Shown piece after piece: positions 46,076-58,400 of a stretch of 64,000 bases of DNA. Location: the NCBI GenBank assembly GCA_019925795.1, contig CM034304.1, forward strand, positions 9,673,471-9,737,470, read 5' to 3'. The DNA is from Dendrobium chrysotoxum (taxonomy: Eukaryota > Streptophyta > Magnoliopsida > Asparagales > Orchidaceae). The position numbers and the translations under genes are program-made. The notes beneath the pieces are model-generated. The model made no database searches and was not told the DNA's origin. It was given only the letters and a program-made list of their open reading frames with translations. Position 1 is the first letter of the stretch. Each line of letters starts with the position of its first letter.

Positions 46076-46439
46076 CAATAATTCCAAAAGTTCAATAAAC
46101 CAAAGTAAGCTAGTCAAAATTATTCACAAACACCCATAAGAGTTTAAGTTGGAAGGAATATTAATTAAAAAAATAAAAGAATAAGATGTTATAAATTATT
46201 ATATTGGAAAATCATCCAACTTATGTACTTTGAAAATATGTAGATTATTAATTTTATTTCTTTCCAAAAATTATGTTCAAGGCAAAAGATGTCTTTATCA
46301 TAGTGTAGTATAATTTACATGATCACAAGTAATATCATAAAATTTAGAGGAATTTGATAAGAGAAAATTTGTTAAGTGCAAATTTTATATCTTATAATAT
46401 CTATGTTTATAATCGTTATGTTGTTGCATAGGAAATAAG

Positions 46440-47290
46440 TTAAATAACCTAAAAAGTTTGTACCAGCACTACAGTCGTCATAGAGTAAATAATGTAGTGC
46501 CATGTCTTCTACTCACACCATAATGTACCCACTCCAGTGCTACAGTGGAGCGGCCTCAAACAATTTGCTAGAGAGATTACACTAGGGCACTATCCAGGAA
46601 GCATCATAGTGCCAAACTGACCACCACAACATCAAATTGCCTAGCATTATGGTAGAAGATAGTTAAACTCGTGAATTTATACAATGAATTATGAACTGAC
46701 ACGGCGACCAACTAGTGTAGTATCGCAACCAAGCCAGTACAGTGGTGCCAGTTTAGTTATTTTGTGATATTATAAATAGTAGCCTTAGTGTTCATGTGAT
46801 GAGGTTGACACTTTGGAGAGACATGTTTGTGTATGTGAGAGACTATTTTAGAGGGGAATTGCATTGGCTCTTATGTACTTGTTTGAAGTATTGTATTAGT
46901 GTAGTTCAAAGTGGAGGAGTACAAAGGAGTCTGTACTTTGGATCCGGCTCACTTCTATCCTTTCTTCTATCATTTGTACTTTACCTTATAGTTTGTACTA
47001 TGGTTTTTTTAATAAAATGAAAATGTTTGTAATGTTTACATTTGTCTCCCTGTGTAGGTAATCTCATTATTCTAAATCAATGATTATTTAGGAGCCATGA
47101 ATTACATAGAGTAGTTTTGATCTTCATAAATTACTTAAGAAATTTTAATTACTCAAAGCTATTTTTAGTTTATTCATTGGTTGTGCATAAAATTTAAATA
47201 TAGTGTGGTCTAGAACATTGACAGAGGAGTGGAAGAGTAATTAGAGCTTTAAAACATGATCTTGCCATAACATAGACCTATGGTGTTAGG
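46440..47290 (+). repeat. Athila 3' LTR-like block
   Basis: U3 part 46463-46760 is rich in AGTGC/GCACT words ('ccagcactacagtcg', 'aatgtagtgccatg', 'ccagtgctacagtgg', 'catagtgccaaac', 'acagtggtgccag'). A TATA-like 'tataaatag' is at 46773-46781, followed by a leader and a polyadenylation-like 'aataaaatgaaaatg' near 47010. The order agrees with 24180-24650. The 76-bp-scale frame at 46796-47020 lies in the leader and has no known domain. End unclear, before 'tgtaacactcc' at 47293. Confidence 0.55.
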
Positions 47291-47830
47291 GTTGTAACAC
47301 TCCTAGCCAAAAAGATGAATTTAACCTATATTTTGCTATACATTTATTAATTCTCACTCTAATTTTTAATTTCTCTAGAGCCACCTAATCTTCCATAATA
47401 AAATAACACATATATCAAAAATATACACAAAACATTTCTTCCAAATATTCATAATAATAGTTCAAAATATAATGATTGCAGCAAATGATTAAAATAAATT
47501 TTCAACTACAAAGTCATATGTACCATAAAAAATTAGATTTCCTTGTCCTTACTATACCCAATCTACTCAATGGGCTATTTTCCTTTGCCTAAAATATTTA
47601 AAACAATAGTATGAGTATAAAACCTAGTAGGCCAACCTTTTCCCCCAGATCAGAGTTCAATTCAACATTTACAATTAAGTTAAATGAAGTAATAAGAAAT
47701 TTTTTTTCACCTGTATAATTTTGATAGACTAAATCCCATATTAATATGATTGTAGAAATGCATATGTATAGATGCCTTCTTATAACTTCAATTTATCACC
47801 TCCCACCTACTTAGAGAAGGTGTAGAGCAT
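47291..47830. other. AT-rich unassigned DNA
   Basis: No gene. 'tgtaacactcctagcc' at its start and the AT-rich body resemble the start of a gypsy LTR, as does 16881-18840, but no ends were found. Confidence 0.3.
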
Positions 47831-47889
47831 AACCAGAAACGAGCAGAGTATGTACCATTACAAGGTCATTTTAGAGCCAAAACATTGCA

Positions 47890-48732
47890 GAGATGCATTT
47901 ACATCGGTAGCAATTGATTCTACTACCTATGGTCCTTGGATTCTAGTTAACAGAAATAAAGTTAGAAGGGTTGGACCATTTAGAAATGTTGATAAAGCTG
48001 CAATTCAAAAGTTCAGAAGGGGAAAAATAATTCTGGTCATGTTTGGCAATTAACTCAAAAGGCTGCTCATGTAGGGAATAAAATGCCTGTCCTTGGTGGG
48101 GAAATGGGTCATAAATTTGATGGTGGGAAGGATATGGAAAATAGTAATGGGGAAGACATTATTGCGAAGATGGCAATGCCTGCTGGGGGTGTGAAGATTC
48201 TGGAAGCGAATGAAGCTAATAAGGGTACGCTTGAAGGAGGAATTGAGGAAACAGAACATGACAAGTTAGCTGCTGGGTTAATTATCGATCAAGGCAGGAA
48301 TGAAGATGGGAAGGGATGCCTGCGAACTCAAGTAGATCCTATGGATTACTTGCGAACTCAAGTTTTCCCTATCTTAAAAATGATAGTAATCTTAAAAGGG
48401 AACTCATTCCATTGAGTAAAGAGAATATTGAAGTATTGGGAGCATATGAGGATGAAGGTGTTGAGGAAGGAGAAATTCTTAATAAAGAATTGGGAGGTAA
48501 AAAAAGCTTGATTATTTCTAGCAGTGGGAAGCCACATTCATGTCAGATTGAGGGCATGGACAATTCGGAGCTGAAGATGGCTGCTAAGGATAGTTCTTCA
48601 TCTGGTGAGGAAGTAAAACTATTGAAAGAGCTCAAATCCTTAGGCTCAAGTAATATAATTGCTCATAATAGAAAGGTGGAGGGTGGAAAAGTTAAAAGGA
48701 ATGGGGGTTTTACGCCCAATCTTAAACAATAA
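47890..48732 (+). pseudogene. LINE-F ORF1 C-terminal part
   Basis: YGPWILVNRNKVRR near 47928-47970 is the segment that follows the zinc knuckle in this family. Frame shifts follow; the last block (48316-48732) is acidic and Ser/Lys-rich and ends GGFTPNLKQ with TAA at 48730-48732. The DUF4283 part is absent through truncation. A ten-residue coding repeat (CLRTQVDPM / YLRTQVFPI) is visible at 48319-48372. Confidence 0.65.
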
Positions 48733-51700
48733 TGTCGGTTCTTTTTTGGAATTATAGGGGAGCCAAGAAAAAAGAGGCTGCCCACTACCTTCGTAGTTTA
48801 GTAAGGGATTATGGTATTTTTTTCATTGGTCTATTGGAAACTAAGTTGTGTTCGTTGGATGCTTCTGAGGTGAAAAGAATCATTGGTAGTGAATGGGATT
48901 TCTCCCATGTCAATGCTAGAGGTAAATCAGGTGGTATTTTGGTTCTTTGGAGGAATAAAATTTCTTCCTTTGAGATTTTGAAATCTTCTTCTCAATGTAT
49001 TATTGGTTGCCTTAAAAGTCCCAATGGTGATTTGTGGAATGTTTTTACTGTTTATGCTAATAAGGACAAATATGAAAGGAGGAAATTGTGGTAGTTAATT
49101 GAATGTTACACTACTAAGGACTTGCCTTGTATTGTAGGAGGTGACTTTAATTGTATTCTCTCAAAAAATGATAAGATGGGAGGGAAGAGGTTTGTGTTTT
49201 CTCAAGGAACTCAAGAGATGAAGGAGTTCCTTACCAATAATGATCTTCATGATACTGGGATTGTTGGACCAAAATTTACTTGGTGCAACAATAAAGAAGG
49301 GAATGCTAGGATTTGGGAAAGATTGGATAGAATTTGCCTCAACACTAAAGCCTTAAGCTTGATTCCTTTGGCTGTCACTAATCATCTACCTAGAGTTGCC
49401 TCTGATCATTGCCCTCTTTTGCTTAACCTTACTTCCAATGTGAGGAAGCATAAAACCTTAAAGTTTGAAAATGCTTTGTGTTCTTATGAAGCTTCTAGGG
49501 GAGTGGTGACCAAGGCTTAGAGGAAGAAAGACTTTGGAGAACCTGCTGATATACTTCAAAGGAAATTGAAAAGGTCAATGAAGAACCTTTTCTTTTGGAG
49601 TAAAAGTAAGCTAAAAGACTTCAACAAGTACAAAGAGGAGTTGCAAAGGGATATTTTAACCTTGCAGGAAGAAGAAACTAATTATGGCTTGGATCCAGCA
49701 AAGATACTCATCTTGAGAAGAAAGGTGAATGATCTCAATGTGACTCTAGCTAGGCTTGCTATGTGGTGGAAGCAACGGCCTAAATCCCATTGGCTAGAAA
49801 AGGGGGATCAGAATTCACACTTTTTCCATGCCTTTGCATCTGCCAGATGGAATAACAATACGATTAAGCAATTGATTGATTCCCATGTTCAAGTTATTAC
49901 AGATCCAGAGGATATCCGAGCAATTTTTGAAAAAATTTTTGGAATAAATGGAGGAAAAGAAAATGTATGCTGACCAAGCTCCCCAGGTTTCTAGATGAAG
50001 GAATGCTGAGTGATATGCAGAAGTCTTTACTTTCTATAGAAGTTACTAAGCAGGATTTGATCTCAGTAGTGATGAATATGAACAACAACACAACACCTGG
50101 TAATGATGGAGTGAATCCATGTTTTTTTAAATTCTTTTGGAGCATTGTGAATGAAGAAGTGTGGAATGCTGTTTCTCAATTTTTCAGGACTAGTGTAATG
50201 CCAGAATTTTGGTAGGAAACTTTGATAGTACTCATTCCAAAGAGCTTTAATGCTAATAAGCCAGGTATGTTCCATCCTATAAGCTTGTGTCAAACCATTT
50301 ACAAGATGGTTGCTGGTCTGATTTTGAATAGGCTTAGAACTTGCCTTCCAACAATAATTTTGGATAACCAAGGTGCTTTTGTTATGGGTAGAACGATTTC
50401 TGATAACTGCCTTGTGGCTCATGAACTAGTCAATAAGCTTAAATTTTCAAAATCTAAACCAGGGTTTATGCTTCTCAAACTTGACATGGAACAAGCTTAT
50501 GATAGCATGAGTTGGGAAATCCTCTATAGAATCATGTATGATGTAGGATTTCATGTTGGCTTTATTAATCGTATCAAGGAATGCATTTGCTAACCTCTAT
50601 TTTCTATTTTTATTAATGGGGAAAAAAGTGGATGGATTAAGGCTGAATGTGGCTTCAGGCAAGGGTGCCCGCTATCTCCTAGCTTATTTATTATTTGCTC
50701 TTGAGTTTTTATCTAAGGTATTTATGGAAAGAGGCAATGACTTGGGTATTCAACTTGCTCCTAATACTTCTAAAATAAATCACTTACTCTTTGCATATGA
50801 TATTTTGATAGCAGCCAAGGCTTCTTGTAGAAATGCAAGGATTATTTTGTCCATTTTAGATGATTACAGTAGCTGGACTGGGCATCATCAACAAAAATAA
50901 ATCAGTGGTGATGTATGGAAAATCAGTATCTTAGTCCAAGAGGAAGAAATTGAAAGGCATGCTTGGCTATAGGGCGGTGGAGGAGTTCAAATACCTTGGG
51001 GTCAAGATGGCTATCAGGAGATTGAAGGCGAATGACTACAGTGAAATCCTGGAGAAGGCAATGGATAAGCTCAATACTTGGGGATCAAGAAATTTGTCTT
51101 TGGCCGGGAAGCTAGTTTTAGTTAATTCAATATACTCCTCCATCCGTTTATATAGTATGGCTCATTCTTTGATTCCTAAAAGCATACTCAAAGATTTGGA
51201 TAAGTATTGTAGGAACTATTTGTGGCATAAAGAGAATAAGCTTTACGGTATGCATTATATCTCTTGGGATAAGCTGTGTACAACGATCAATCTTGGAGGG
51301 CTTGGCATTCAAGGGGCTAATGAGAGACAGGGTCCAGTTAGAGCTCGTGTTGCTTGGAACTATGTTAAGAGGAAGGAAGGCCTTCTTACTAAAATTCTTG
51401 CAAACAAATACGGGATGGATATATGGAGTAGTGAAGTTAAGAGACATTCTTCTACAGCTTGGCGTATCATTAGAGATGGAGGAATGTTCCTAAAGCCTAT
51501 TACAAGATGGAAGATCTCTAATGGTGAAAGAATCAATATCCTTAATGACAATTGGATTCTTGATTGCAATTTAAACAGATCGCCAGCAAAATGTGATTTT
51601 GCTAATCTTGAGAAGAAAGAAGTCTCTTATTTGATTAAAAATGGAAGATGGGACAAGGAACTGCTTAGCAAAATGTTCTCTGAAGACTTGATGAACATCA

Positions 51701-52809
51701 TTCTTAGAATACCCATTAATGGAGAAGAGGAGGATGACACCTTGGAACTTATGCATACTAATTCTGGTAAGACTATTACTTCTTTGTCTTATCAAGCTTC
51801 TATCAAGTGCTCTGGAATTCAAAACAGAATAGTTTGGATGCGTAAACTAAAAATCATGCCTAGAGTTTTCCTCTTATGGTGGAGATTGGTTAACCAAGCA
51901 ATACCTACGAAGGTGTGGATGTATAGAAGGAAATTGTCTGAAATAGCAATCTGTCCGAGAGGTTGTGCTGTTATGGAGGACAGTGATCACATTACTGTTG
52001 AATGTGTAAAGCTGAAAGCAATATTTTCTACTCTAAAGAAGTGGGGCATTGTATTACCATGCTTCAACAATTTTACAAATTGCATTAATAAGATGGAGAA
52101 GATGGCTGATTCTAATCTAGGAATTGTTAAGCTATACATATCAGCAGTTTACCATAACTGGAAGGAAAGGAATTTGAGTACGCATGGGAGCAAACCAAGG
52201 AGTGAAGATTTGGTAGCAGCACAGATTTTGGCTGAATTTATCCAACCGTTAACGATTCCAATTGGCATGAACTGGGAAGCTAATCAGCAAATGCTGTCTA
52301 AAACTTGGTTTCCTCCACCTACCAATTAGATTAAACTCAATGTTGATGCGTCTTTAAAGCAAAGCAAGGAAACAAGCATAGCCGGAATCCTAAGGGATCA
52401 TAAGGGAAGATTTTTGATGGCATATGGAAGGAAGATGGTACATTGGGACATATCAATGTTAGAGCTGATTTCTATCCTCAACTTCAAAGAGGTTATCAAA
52501 GATTAGATGGTGGACAAACAAGGTATAGTAATTGAAGGAGATAATAAAAATGTTATCAATTTACTCAAACAATCTACTTCCTTGAGGAATTGCAGCAAGA
52601 AGAATCACGAAGTGCATCTTTCCTTTCTTGATGTTTTTAAAAATGTAATCTTCCATTTCACATCTAGGGATGGCAACTGTGTTGCTAATGCTTGTGCCCA
52701 ATTTGCTTTAGGGGGCGATTTTCTTTGGAAATATTATTTTGATTGTGTCCTTCCTTCAAGTGTTTATGACTTGATTAGGAAGGACTGTGATAGAGTAGTT
52801 ATCACTTAA
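48732..52809 (+). pseudogene. LINE-F ORF2 (endonuclease, RT, zf-RVT, RNase H), nearly full length but with stops
   Basis: ATG at 48732 overlaps the ORF1 stop. Endonuclease: MSVLFWNYRGAKK, LLETKL, IVGGDFNCIL, RLDRICLN, ASDHCPLLL; a TAG at 49092 and one at 49518 interrupt it. A frameshift near 49940 precedes RT (NNTTPGNDGVNP, LIPKSFNANKPGMFHPISLCQ, LKLDMEQAYDSM, FRQGCPLSP). The catalytic box is FAYD at 50790-50801, the first Asp lost. From 50950 a 459-codon frame covers thumb, connection and zf-RVT (CPRGCAVMEDSDHITVEC). RNase H follows after TAG 52327 (LNVDAS, EGDN, last motif NACAQ). TAG at 52504 too. Inactive. Confidence 0.85.
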
Positions 52810-52872
52810 GGTTTTTTTCTTGTAAGTCCTTTTTTTATGTTTCAATGCTAATTGAAATCTTTCAAAAAAAAA

Positions 52873-53262
52873 GTAAAGAATTTAAAGTGCACTTTTTTTT
52901 TCATAAAAGAGCTCTAGAATTCCATGAAATGCATAATGATGCAACATAATCTCGAACTGAGGAACTAAAGCATGTATAAATAAAAAACCAAGTTTTATAT
53001 AAGAAACCCAAATTTTAGATGTTAGGGGTTCTTTGATGTCTAAACCCTTTAATGAAGCCTATTTGATTGAATAAATAACAACCAATAATTTTTAATGGCC
53101 TTTTGAGAGATTGAACCCTAGAAAAGTAGCTAGTGTATATGAATCAGTTATCTTATCTATTTTTACTGCATAAGTAGATGTTATCTTTAGGAAATAATAT
53201 AATATTAGAGTTAGTAGATCCTAAGGGATACTCATATTAATGACCATATACAAATCTTTGGA
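52873..53262. other. Unassigned spacer between LINE-F and LINE-C
   Basis: AT-rich, no coding frame or repeat end recognised. Probably the flank in which both LINEs inserted. Confidence 0.4.
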
Positions 53263-53348
53263 GAGTGTTTAGGTTTTTAGTTCTGGGTTTCTAGAGAGAG
53301 TGCAATTTTAAAATTTCCATTTGTCTCGATTTTGGCCTATATTATCGT

Positions 53349-55480
53349 GGCAGATGATCATCATCCATCCACTGGTGGTCCTCTGGTGAATCCTTTGGGG
53401 AATTTTTGTTCCTCCTCAGATGGTTCTTGGGGTCATGCTCGTTCAAGGTTGAATGCTTTTATTTGTTCATTTGGAGAGGTCTTCAATGGTGCTTCTATGG
53501 TTTCACCATTCTTGGATGTTCGTAATAAGAAATTCAAGGAAAAACCTTTGGTGATTAATGAAGGAGGGTTAGCTTTTGTTGGGAAGAATATTCCCATTAT
53601 TGGAAAGGTAAGGAGGTTATGTTTTATAGTGGAATTAAGAGCCCAAAAGTTTCTGAAATCATTAAATCTAAGATGGCAGAAGGTTTCGTAAATATGGATT
53701 TGGGAGATTCTTCTTCATTAGGGAAAAAATTTTATTTTAAAAGATTTTAGAATCATAATGTAAATCAGGTGGCTCTTAAAGATCAAGTTTCAAAGGTGAT
53801 TAACTTGTTTATTAATTCAATTGGTTCAAGAGGTTATATTAATAATGGTGATAAAATTGGCGTGGAGGTTCATTGCTTTGAGAATTTTAGTACAAATGTA
53901 CATTATTCGGATCATAGAGAGGATGATCTTAAGACTATCTATCAAGGTGATTTAGTAGAATCAAATTGTGTGACCAAGGGACCATTAAGTCAGCTTTACC
54001 CAATATGAAGGCTCCTGTTAATAATGTGATGCCAAATGTTTGGAGTAAAAAGCCAAATATAAGGATTGATAATCTGGATTATGGATCTTTCTTGACAGAA
54101 GATGATATAACAATGAAGTTACATGTTCAGAATGAATTGGAGAACAAAAGGAAGCTTCATAGTGTAATAGTTATTATAGTTTTTAGAGGTAATGTTCCTT
54201 TTCATAAGATCAGCCTAGAATTAAGGAGACAATGGAGTAAGTTTAGTAAATTTTACTTAACTATACTGAGCCATAATTGGGCTCTATATTCATTTAATGA
54301 ATCAAAAGTGATGGATTCAATCTTATCTGATGGACCTTGGTATGTCAATGGGCATATCATTAGCATTATAAAATGGTCTCCAATATTTTCTCTGTCCTCT
54401 TTGGATAGTTTATCAGCTCCGATGTGGATAAGGATGCCTAATCTCCTATTGCAATGTTGGGATGAAATCAATGTTTGTAGAATTGCATCTCAAGTTGGTA
54501 CACCTTATATATTAGATGGAAATATATTGCAATGGGGGAGGAGAGAATTTGCTAGAGTTTGTGTTCAGATTTTGTTGGATAGCCAACTACCCTTGGGTGT
54601 TTGGATTGAAGGAAATTATGTTAGATTTTTTAAAAAAATTGAATATAATAGAATCTCTAAATTTTGTTTTAACTATGGAAAAATTGGGCACTATAAAAGT
54701 AATTATGTAGAAGTAAAGTCGGATGCGGTTCATGGTGTTGCATCTCAATTTGGGATTCCTTGTTCTATTGATAAGGAAGATTCGAATAAAGCTGATTCTT
54801 AGAGCTTGATATAGTGTGTAAACCTATTGGTGTTGATAAAAGTGATGAAGGTTATGGTATGTGGATTCATATTAATTATGGCAAGGTTATGTTCAAGAAT
54901 TATGAAGGAAGGAGGGTGGCTCAAACTACTATTAGATCTAATGGGGTGAAGAAATTTGTTAAGGTGTTACCGCGGAATGATGAAGGTAAAAGAGTGTTGG
55001 ATGCTGGTTCACAAGAGATTACTATTCTAGAGCAACTTAAAAGAGTTGTTAATAAAGATTCTTCTCTAACAAAAGGTCTTCCATTTATAAATCTTGAGAG
55101 TTCTTCTTCTCAAATTGCATTGGTTGAGGTGCTGGGTATGGTTTATAAATCTAATTCTTTTACTTTACTTACTGATTATAATAAATTTCATGTATTAAAT
55201 GTGGTCATTGAGGAGGAGGATTCAGCTCATAGTGTTGGTGATGGGAAGGTTACTGTTGATGATAAATCTAGTATTCATGATAGGGGAGATGTGGATTCTC
55301 CAAAGGTTGAGTTGATTGATAAAAGGGCTGGAAGTGTATGTATGGATGCTGATTCTTCTTCTGTTAAAATGAAGCATGCTAAAGAACTTAAGATTTACTA
55401 AGTTGATTCCTAGGAATAGGAGAATGGATGTGAGTAGTAAAGATAGATTGGGCGAGTCTTCCTCCCCTTTAAATTATTAA
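53349..55480 (+). pseudogene. LINE-C ORF1, broken
   Basis: The expected start reads GTGGCAGATGAT at about 53347, where LINE-D has ATGGCGGCAGAG; the start codon seems lost. Blocks: N-terminal part to 53691, a second at 53769-54008, then 53966-54802 with DUF4283 (SVIVIIVFRGNVPFHKISL, LRRQWSKF, LSDGPWYVNGHIISI, WGRREFARVCVQ) and a knuckle FCFNYGKIGHYKSNY, which lacks two of three Cys. The last block from about 54814 has GMWIHINYGK and an acidic tail ending GESSPLNY with TAA at 55478-55480. Confidence 0.75.
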
Positions 55481-58400
55481 TGACTTCTATTGCCTTTTGG
55501 AATTATAGAGGAGCTAGAATGAGGCAAGCTTCTCTATACCTTAAGGAAGTTGTTAAGGAACATGATGTTTTTTTTTTTTTTTTTGGTTTATTGGAAACTA
55601 TGTTAACTTATATTGATAGGAAGGAGGTTAATTTGTTAATTGGTGCTAATTGGGAATTTTTTCATTTCCCTTTTGATGGGTTGTCTGGAGGCATCCTTGT
55701 GTTATGGAGGTCTAATTTGGCTTCATTTACTTTTATGGAAGCTTCAGCTCAATGAGTAATTGGTGAGTTAAATGTTCAAAATAAAGGTGTGGAGGATTTC
55801 TACTTTGTATGGGAACAAAGATGTACATAAGAGAAGGGAACTTTGGAACAAAATTGAGATGTATTCTTCCAAAAATATTCCATCGATGGTAGGTGGATAT
55901 TTTAATTGCTTATTATCCAAATGGGATAAAAGGGAGGGAAAAGATTCCGCTTTTCCCAAGGACCCAAAGAGATGAAGGCTTTATGTCCAATAATGATTAT
56001 CATGAAATCGGATATGTTGGCCCTAAATTCCTCTAGTGTAATAACAAGGTTGGGGGGGCTCGCATTTTGGAAAGATTGGAGGTGTTTTTTGAACTTAGTA
56101 ATAGTTATTTCTTCCCATTTGATGGTGGTGCATCATCTTGTTAGGGTTGCTTCAAATCATTGCCATATTATTTTAAATCTATTAAATTATAATTCTGAGT
56201 CTAATAGGGATATAAGATTTGAAGATGTGTGGGCATCTTATCATGCTTCGTCAACTGTGGTGTATAAGGAGTGGGTAGAAAGGATATTGGGAGTTATTCT
56301 GAAATCCTCAACATGATGTTTAGGAGGTCCTTAAAAGCTTTATATTATTCGAGTACCTTCAAGCTAAAAGATTTTACTCAATTGAAGGATATTCTTAAAA
56401 AGGAAATTATGGAGCTGCAAGTGGAGGAAGCTGAGGGTGGTAGGGTGTCAGATAAGAAGGTCCTGCTTCTTAGATTGAAAGTGAGTGAACTTAATATTAC
56501 CCTTGCTTGGTTGAATACTTGGTCGAGATAGCGTGCGAAGTTTAAATGGATGTCGGATGGGGATACTAATTCAAAATTTTTTCAATCTTTTATCAGTGCT
56601 GGAAGGAATTCAAACTAGATTTATAAGTTCAAAGATGAAAACGGGTTGATAGTAGAAGACCAACAAATGATTGAAGGATTTTTTTTTCTTAATTTATTTA
56701 ATGAAAAATGGAGGGACAGAGATTGTGTGCTTATGACAGTATGGGGTTGTCCACTTTGAAGCAGATCTTTGAGTATTTTTGTTTCCTTTTATGTTTTCAA
56801 GGCTTGTTATGGAATGTATTGAATATTCTAGGTTTTTCGTTTTGATTAATGGTAGACCATATGATTGGATCAAGGCAAAAAGCAGATTTTGACAAGGTTG
56901 TCCCTTATCCCCTTTCTTATATATTTTATGCTCGTAATTGTAATCAAATGCTTTCATTCAAACAAGTGGTTATATTGGCGTTAATATTCATTTAAATGCT
57001 CCAAGGATCTCTCATTTGTTATATGTAGATGATATCATTATTTTCTATGAAGCTAATATTAAGGTGGTGAAGGAGATTAAGAAGACATTGTTGGATTTCT
57101 GTAGTTAGTCTGGTGAAAAACTAAACCATAAAAAATATGTCATCCTTTTTCTGAAATCAGTGAAAAAGAGGAGGAAAAAAAATTATTTCTCGATTGATAG
57201 ATTTTAAACCTGTTAAAGATATATAGTATTTGGGTGTGAAGATTGCCTTGAGGAGACTTGTAGGTGCTGATTTTCAGTATATTTTAGACAAATGCATGGG
57301 GAGATTAAATGCTTGGGGTAATAAATTCATCTCCTTAGCTGGAAGATTTACTCTTCCTAAATTGGTGTTTCACTCTTTTCCCATTTTTTAATGTACTCAC
57401 TCTCGTGTTCCTAGTGGAGTTCTTTGTGACATAGGCAAGATTTGTAGGAGTTTTATTTGGCATAAGCAGGACGGGAAGAATGGGCTTCATTATGTGTACT
57501 AGGATGTTCTGTGTAAGCTGGTTGAGCTGAGAGGTTATGGGCTGGATTCTTGTGTAAGTAATGTCGGGCCCTTTAAGGGATAAACTTGCCTGGAAATTCA
57601 TGAATGTCATAGATTCTCTACTATTTAAAATTCTAAAAGTTAAGTATTGATCTTGGAGTGGGAGCTATGATTTGAAGAATGGCTTGGTTTCATGGAAAAT
57701 TATTTCAGATGGTGTTAAAGCACTTGCTTCTATTGTTCGAAGGAAGATTGTGGCAGGTGATTCTATTTATGTATTCAATGATGCTTAGGTGTTAAATAAG
57801 TGCTTTAACAAATGGCCAACGCTTGTTGCTATTCAGGATAATACTAATATTACTATGGATAAGTTCATCATGGATGGAAGATGGAATAATGATGAACTCC
57901 AAAATTACTTTGGTGATGAATTGGTTATTCTAATTTGTCAAATTATTATTTTTCTTGAATTGGTGAAGGATCAACTGGAATTTATTCATCAAAATTCAAG
58001 CAAATCAATTTCTTCAAATGTATTTGAAGCTACGATGCTTCATCTGATTGACAACCATTATTGGAAATGGATCTAGAATGTAATGATGAATCCTTGGGTA
58101 GAGGGTATTTTGGTGGCGTATGTTTTGTAATACAATTCCTACATTTCAATTTCTGAATTATAGAAGATTATAAGATATTAATTCATGTCCTAGAGGTTGC
58201 ATTATGGTGGAGAACCAGGAACATGTGGTGGTGAAATGCTCAAAGTTCGTTTAGGTGATTCAATGTCTAAAGAACTAGGGCTTTCATATACCTTTTTTTT
58301 TATTCATTTGTTGAATGTTGCAGTTGGTTTGAATGCTTTGCTTCTAAGAATTGCTTTCTAGATAATTTATATTGTTTTGTTGTATATTTATCATGGTAGC

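Larger units (their letters stand above)
23128..47290 (+). mobile_element. Degenerate Athila-type Ty3/gypsy element with nested insertions
   Basis: Pieces appear in Athila order on the plus strand: gag end and protease (23128-24110), RT to integrase zinc finger (26820-28785), integrase core (34620-35500), the phrase 'gggaggcaaccca' near 35562 that typically follows Athila pol, an env-like region (37638-38830), a non-coding 3' region (38830-39694 and 46076-46430) and an LTR-like end (46440-47290). Interruptions are listed separately. I infer that these are parts of one element because each interruption joins the expected neighbours, but two overlapping old copies cannot be excluded. Confidence 0.6.
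47831..52872 (+). mobile_element. LINE-F: 5'-truncated LINE
   Basis: It enters at about the ORF1 zinc knuckle (near 47850-47880), has the ORF1 tail, a TAATG junction at 48730-48734, ORF2 to 52809, and a 3' end 'cttgtaagtccttttttt', then 'atgctaattgaaatctttc' and poly-A (52864-52872). The left boundary is approximate because I found no target duplication. About 5 kb. Same family as LINE-B, C, D and E. Confidence 0.8.
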
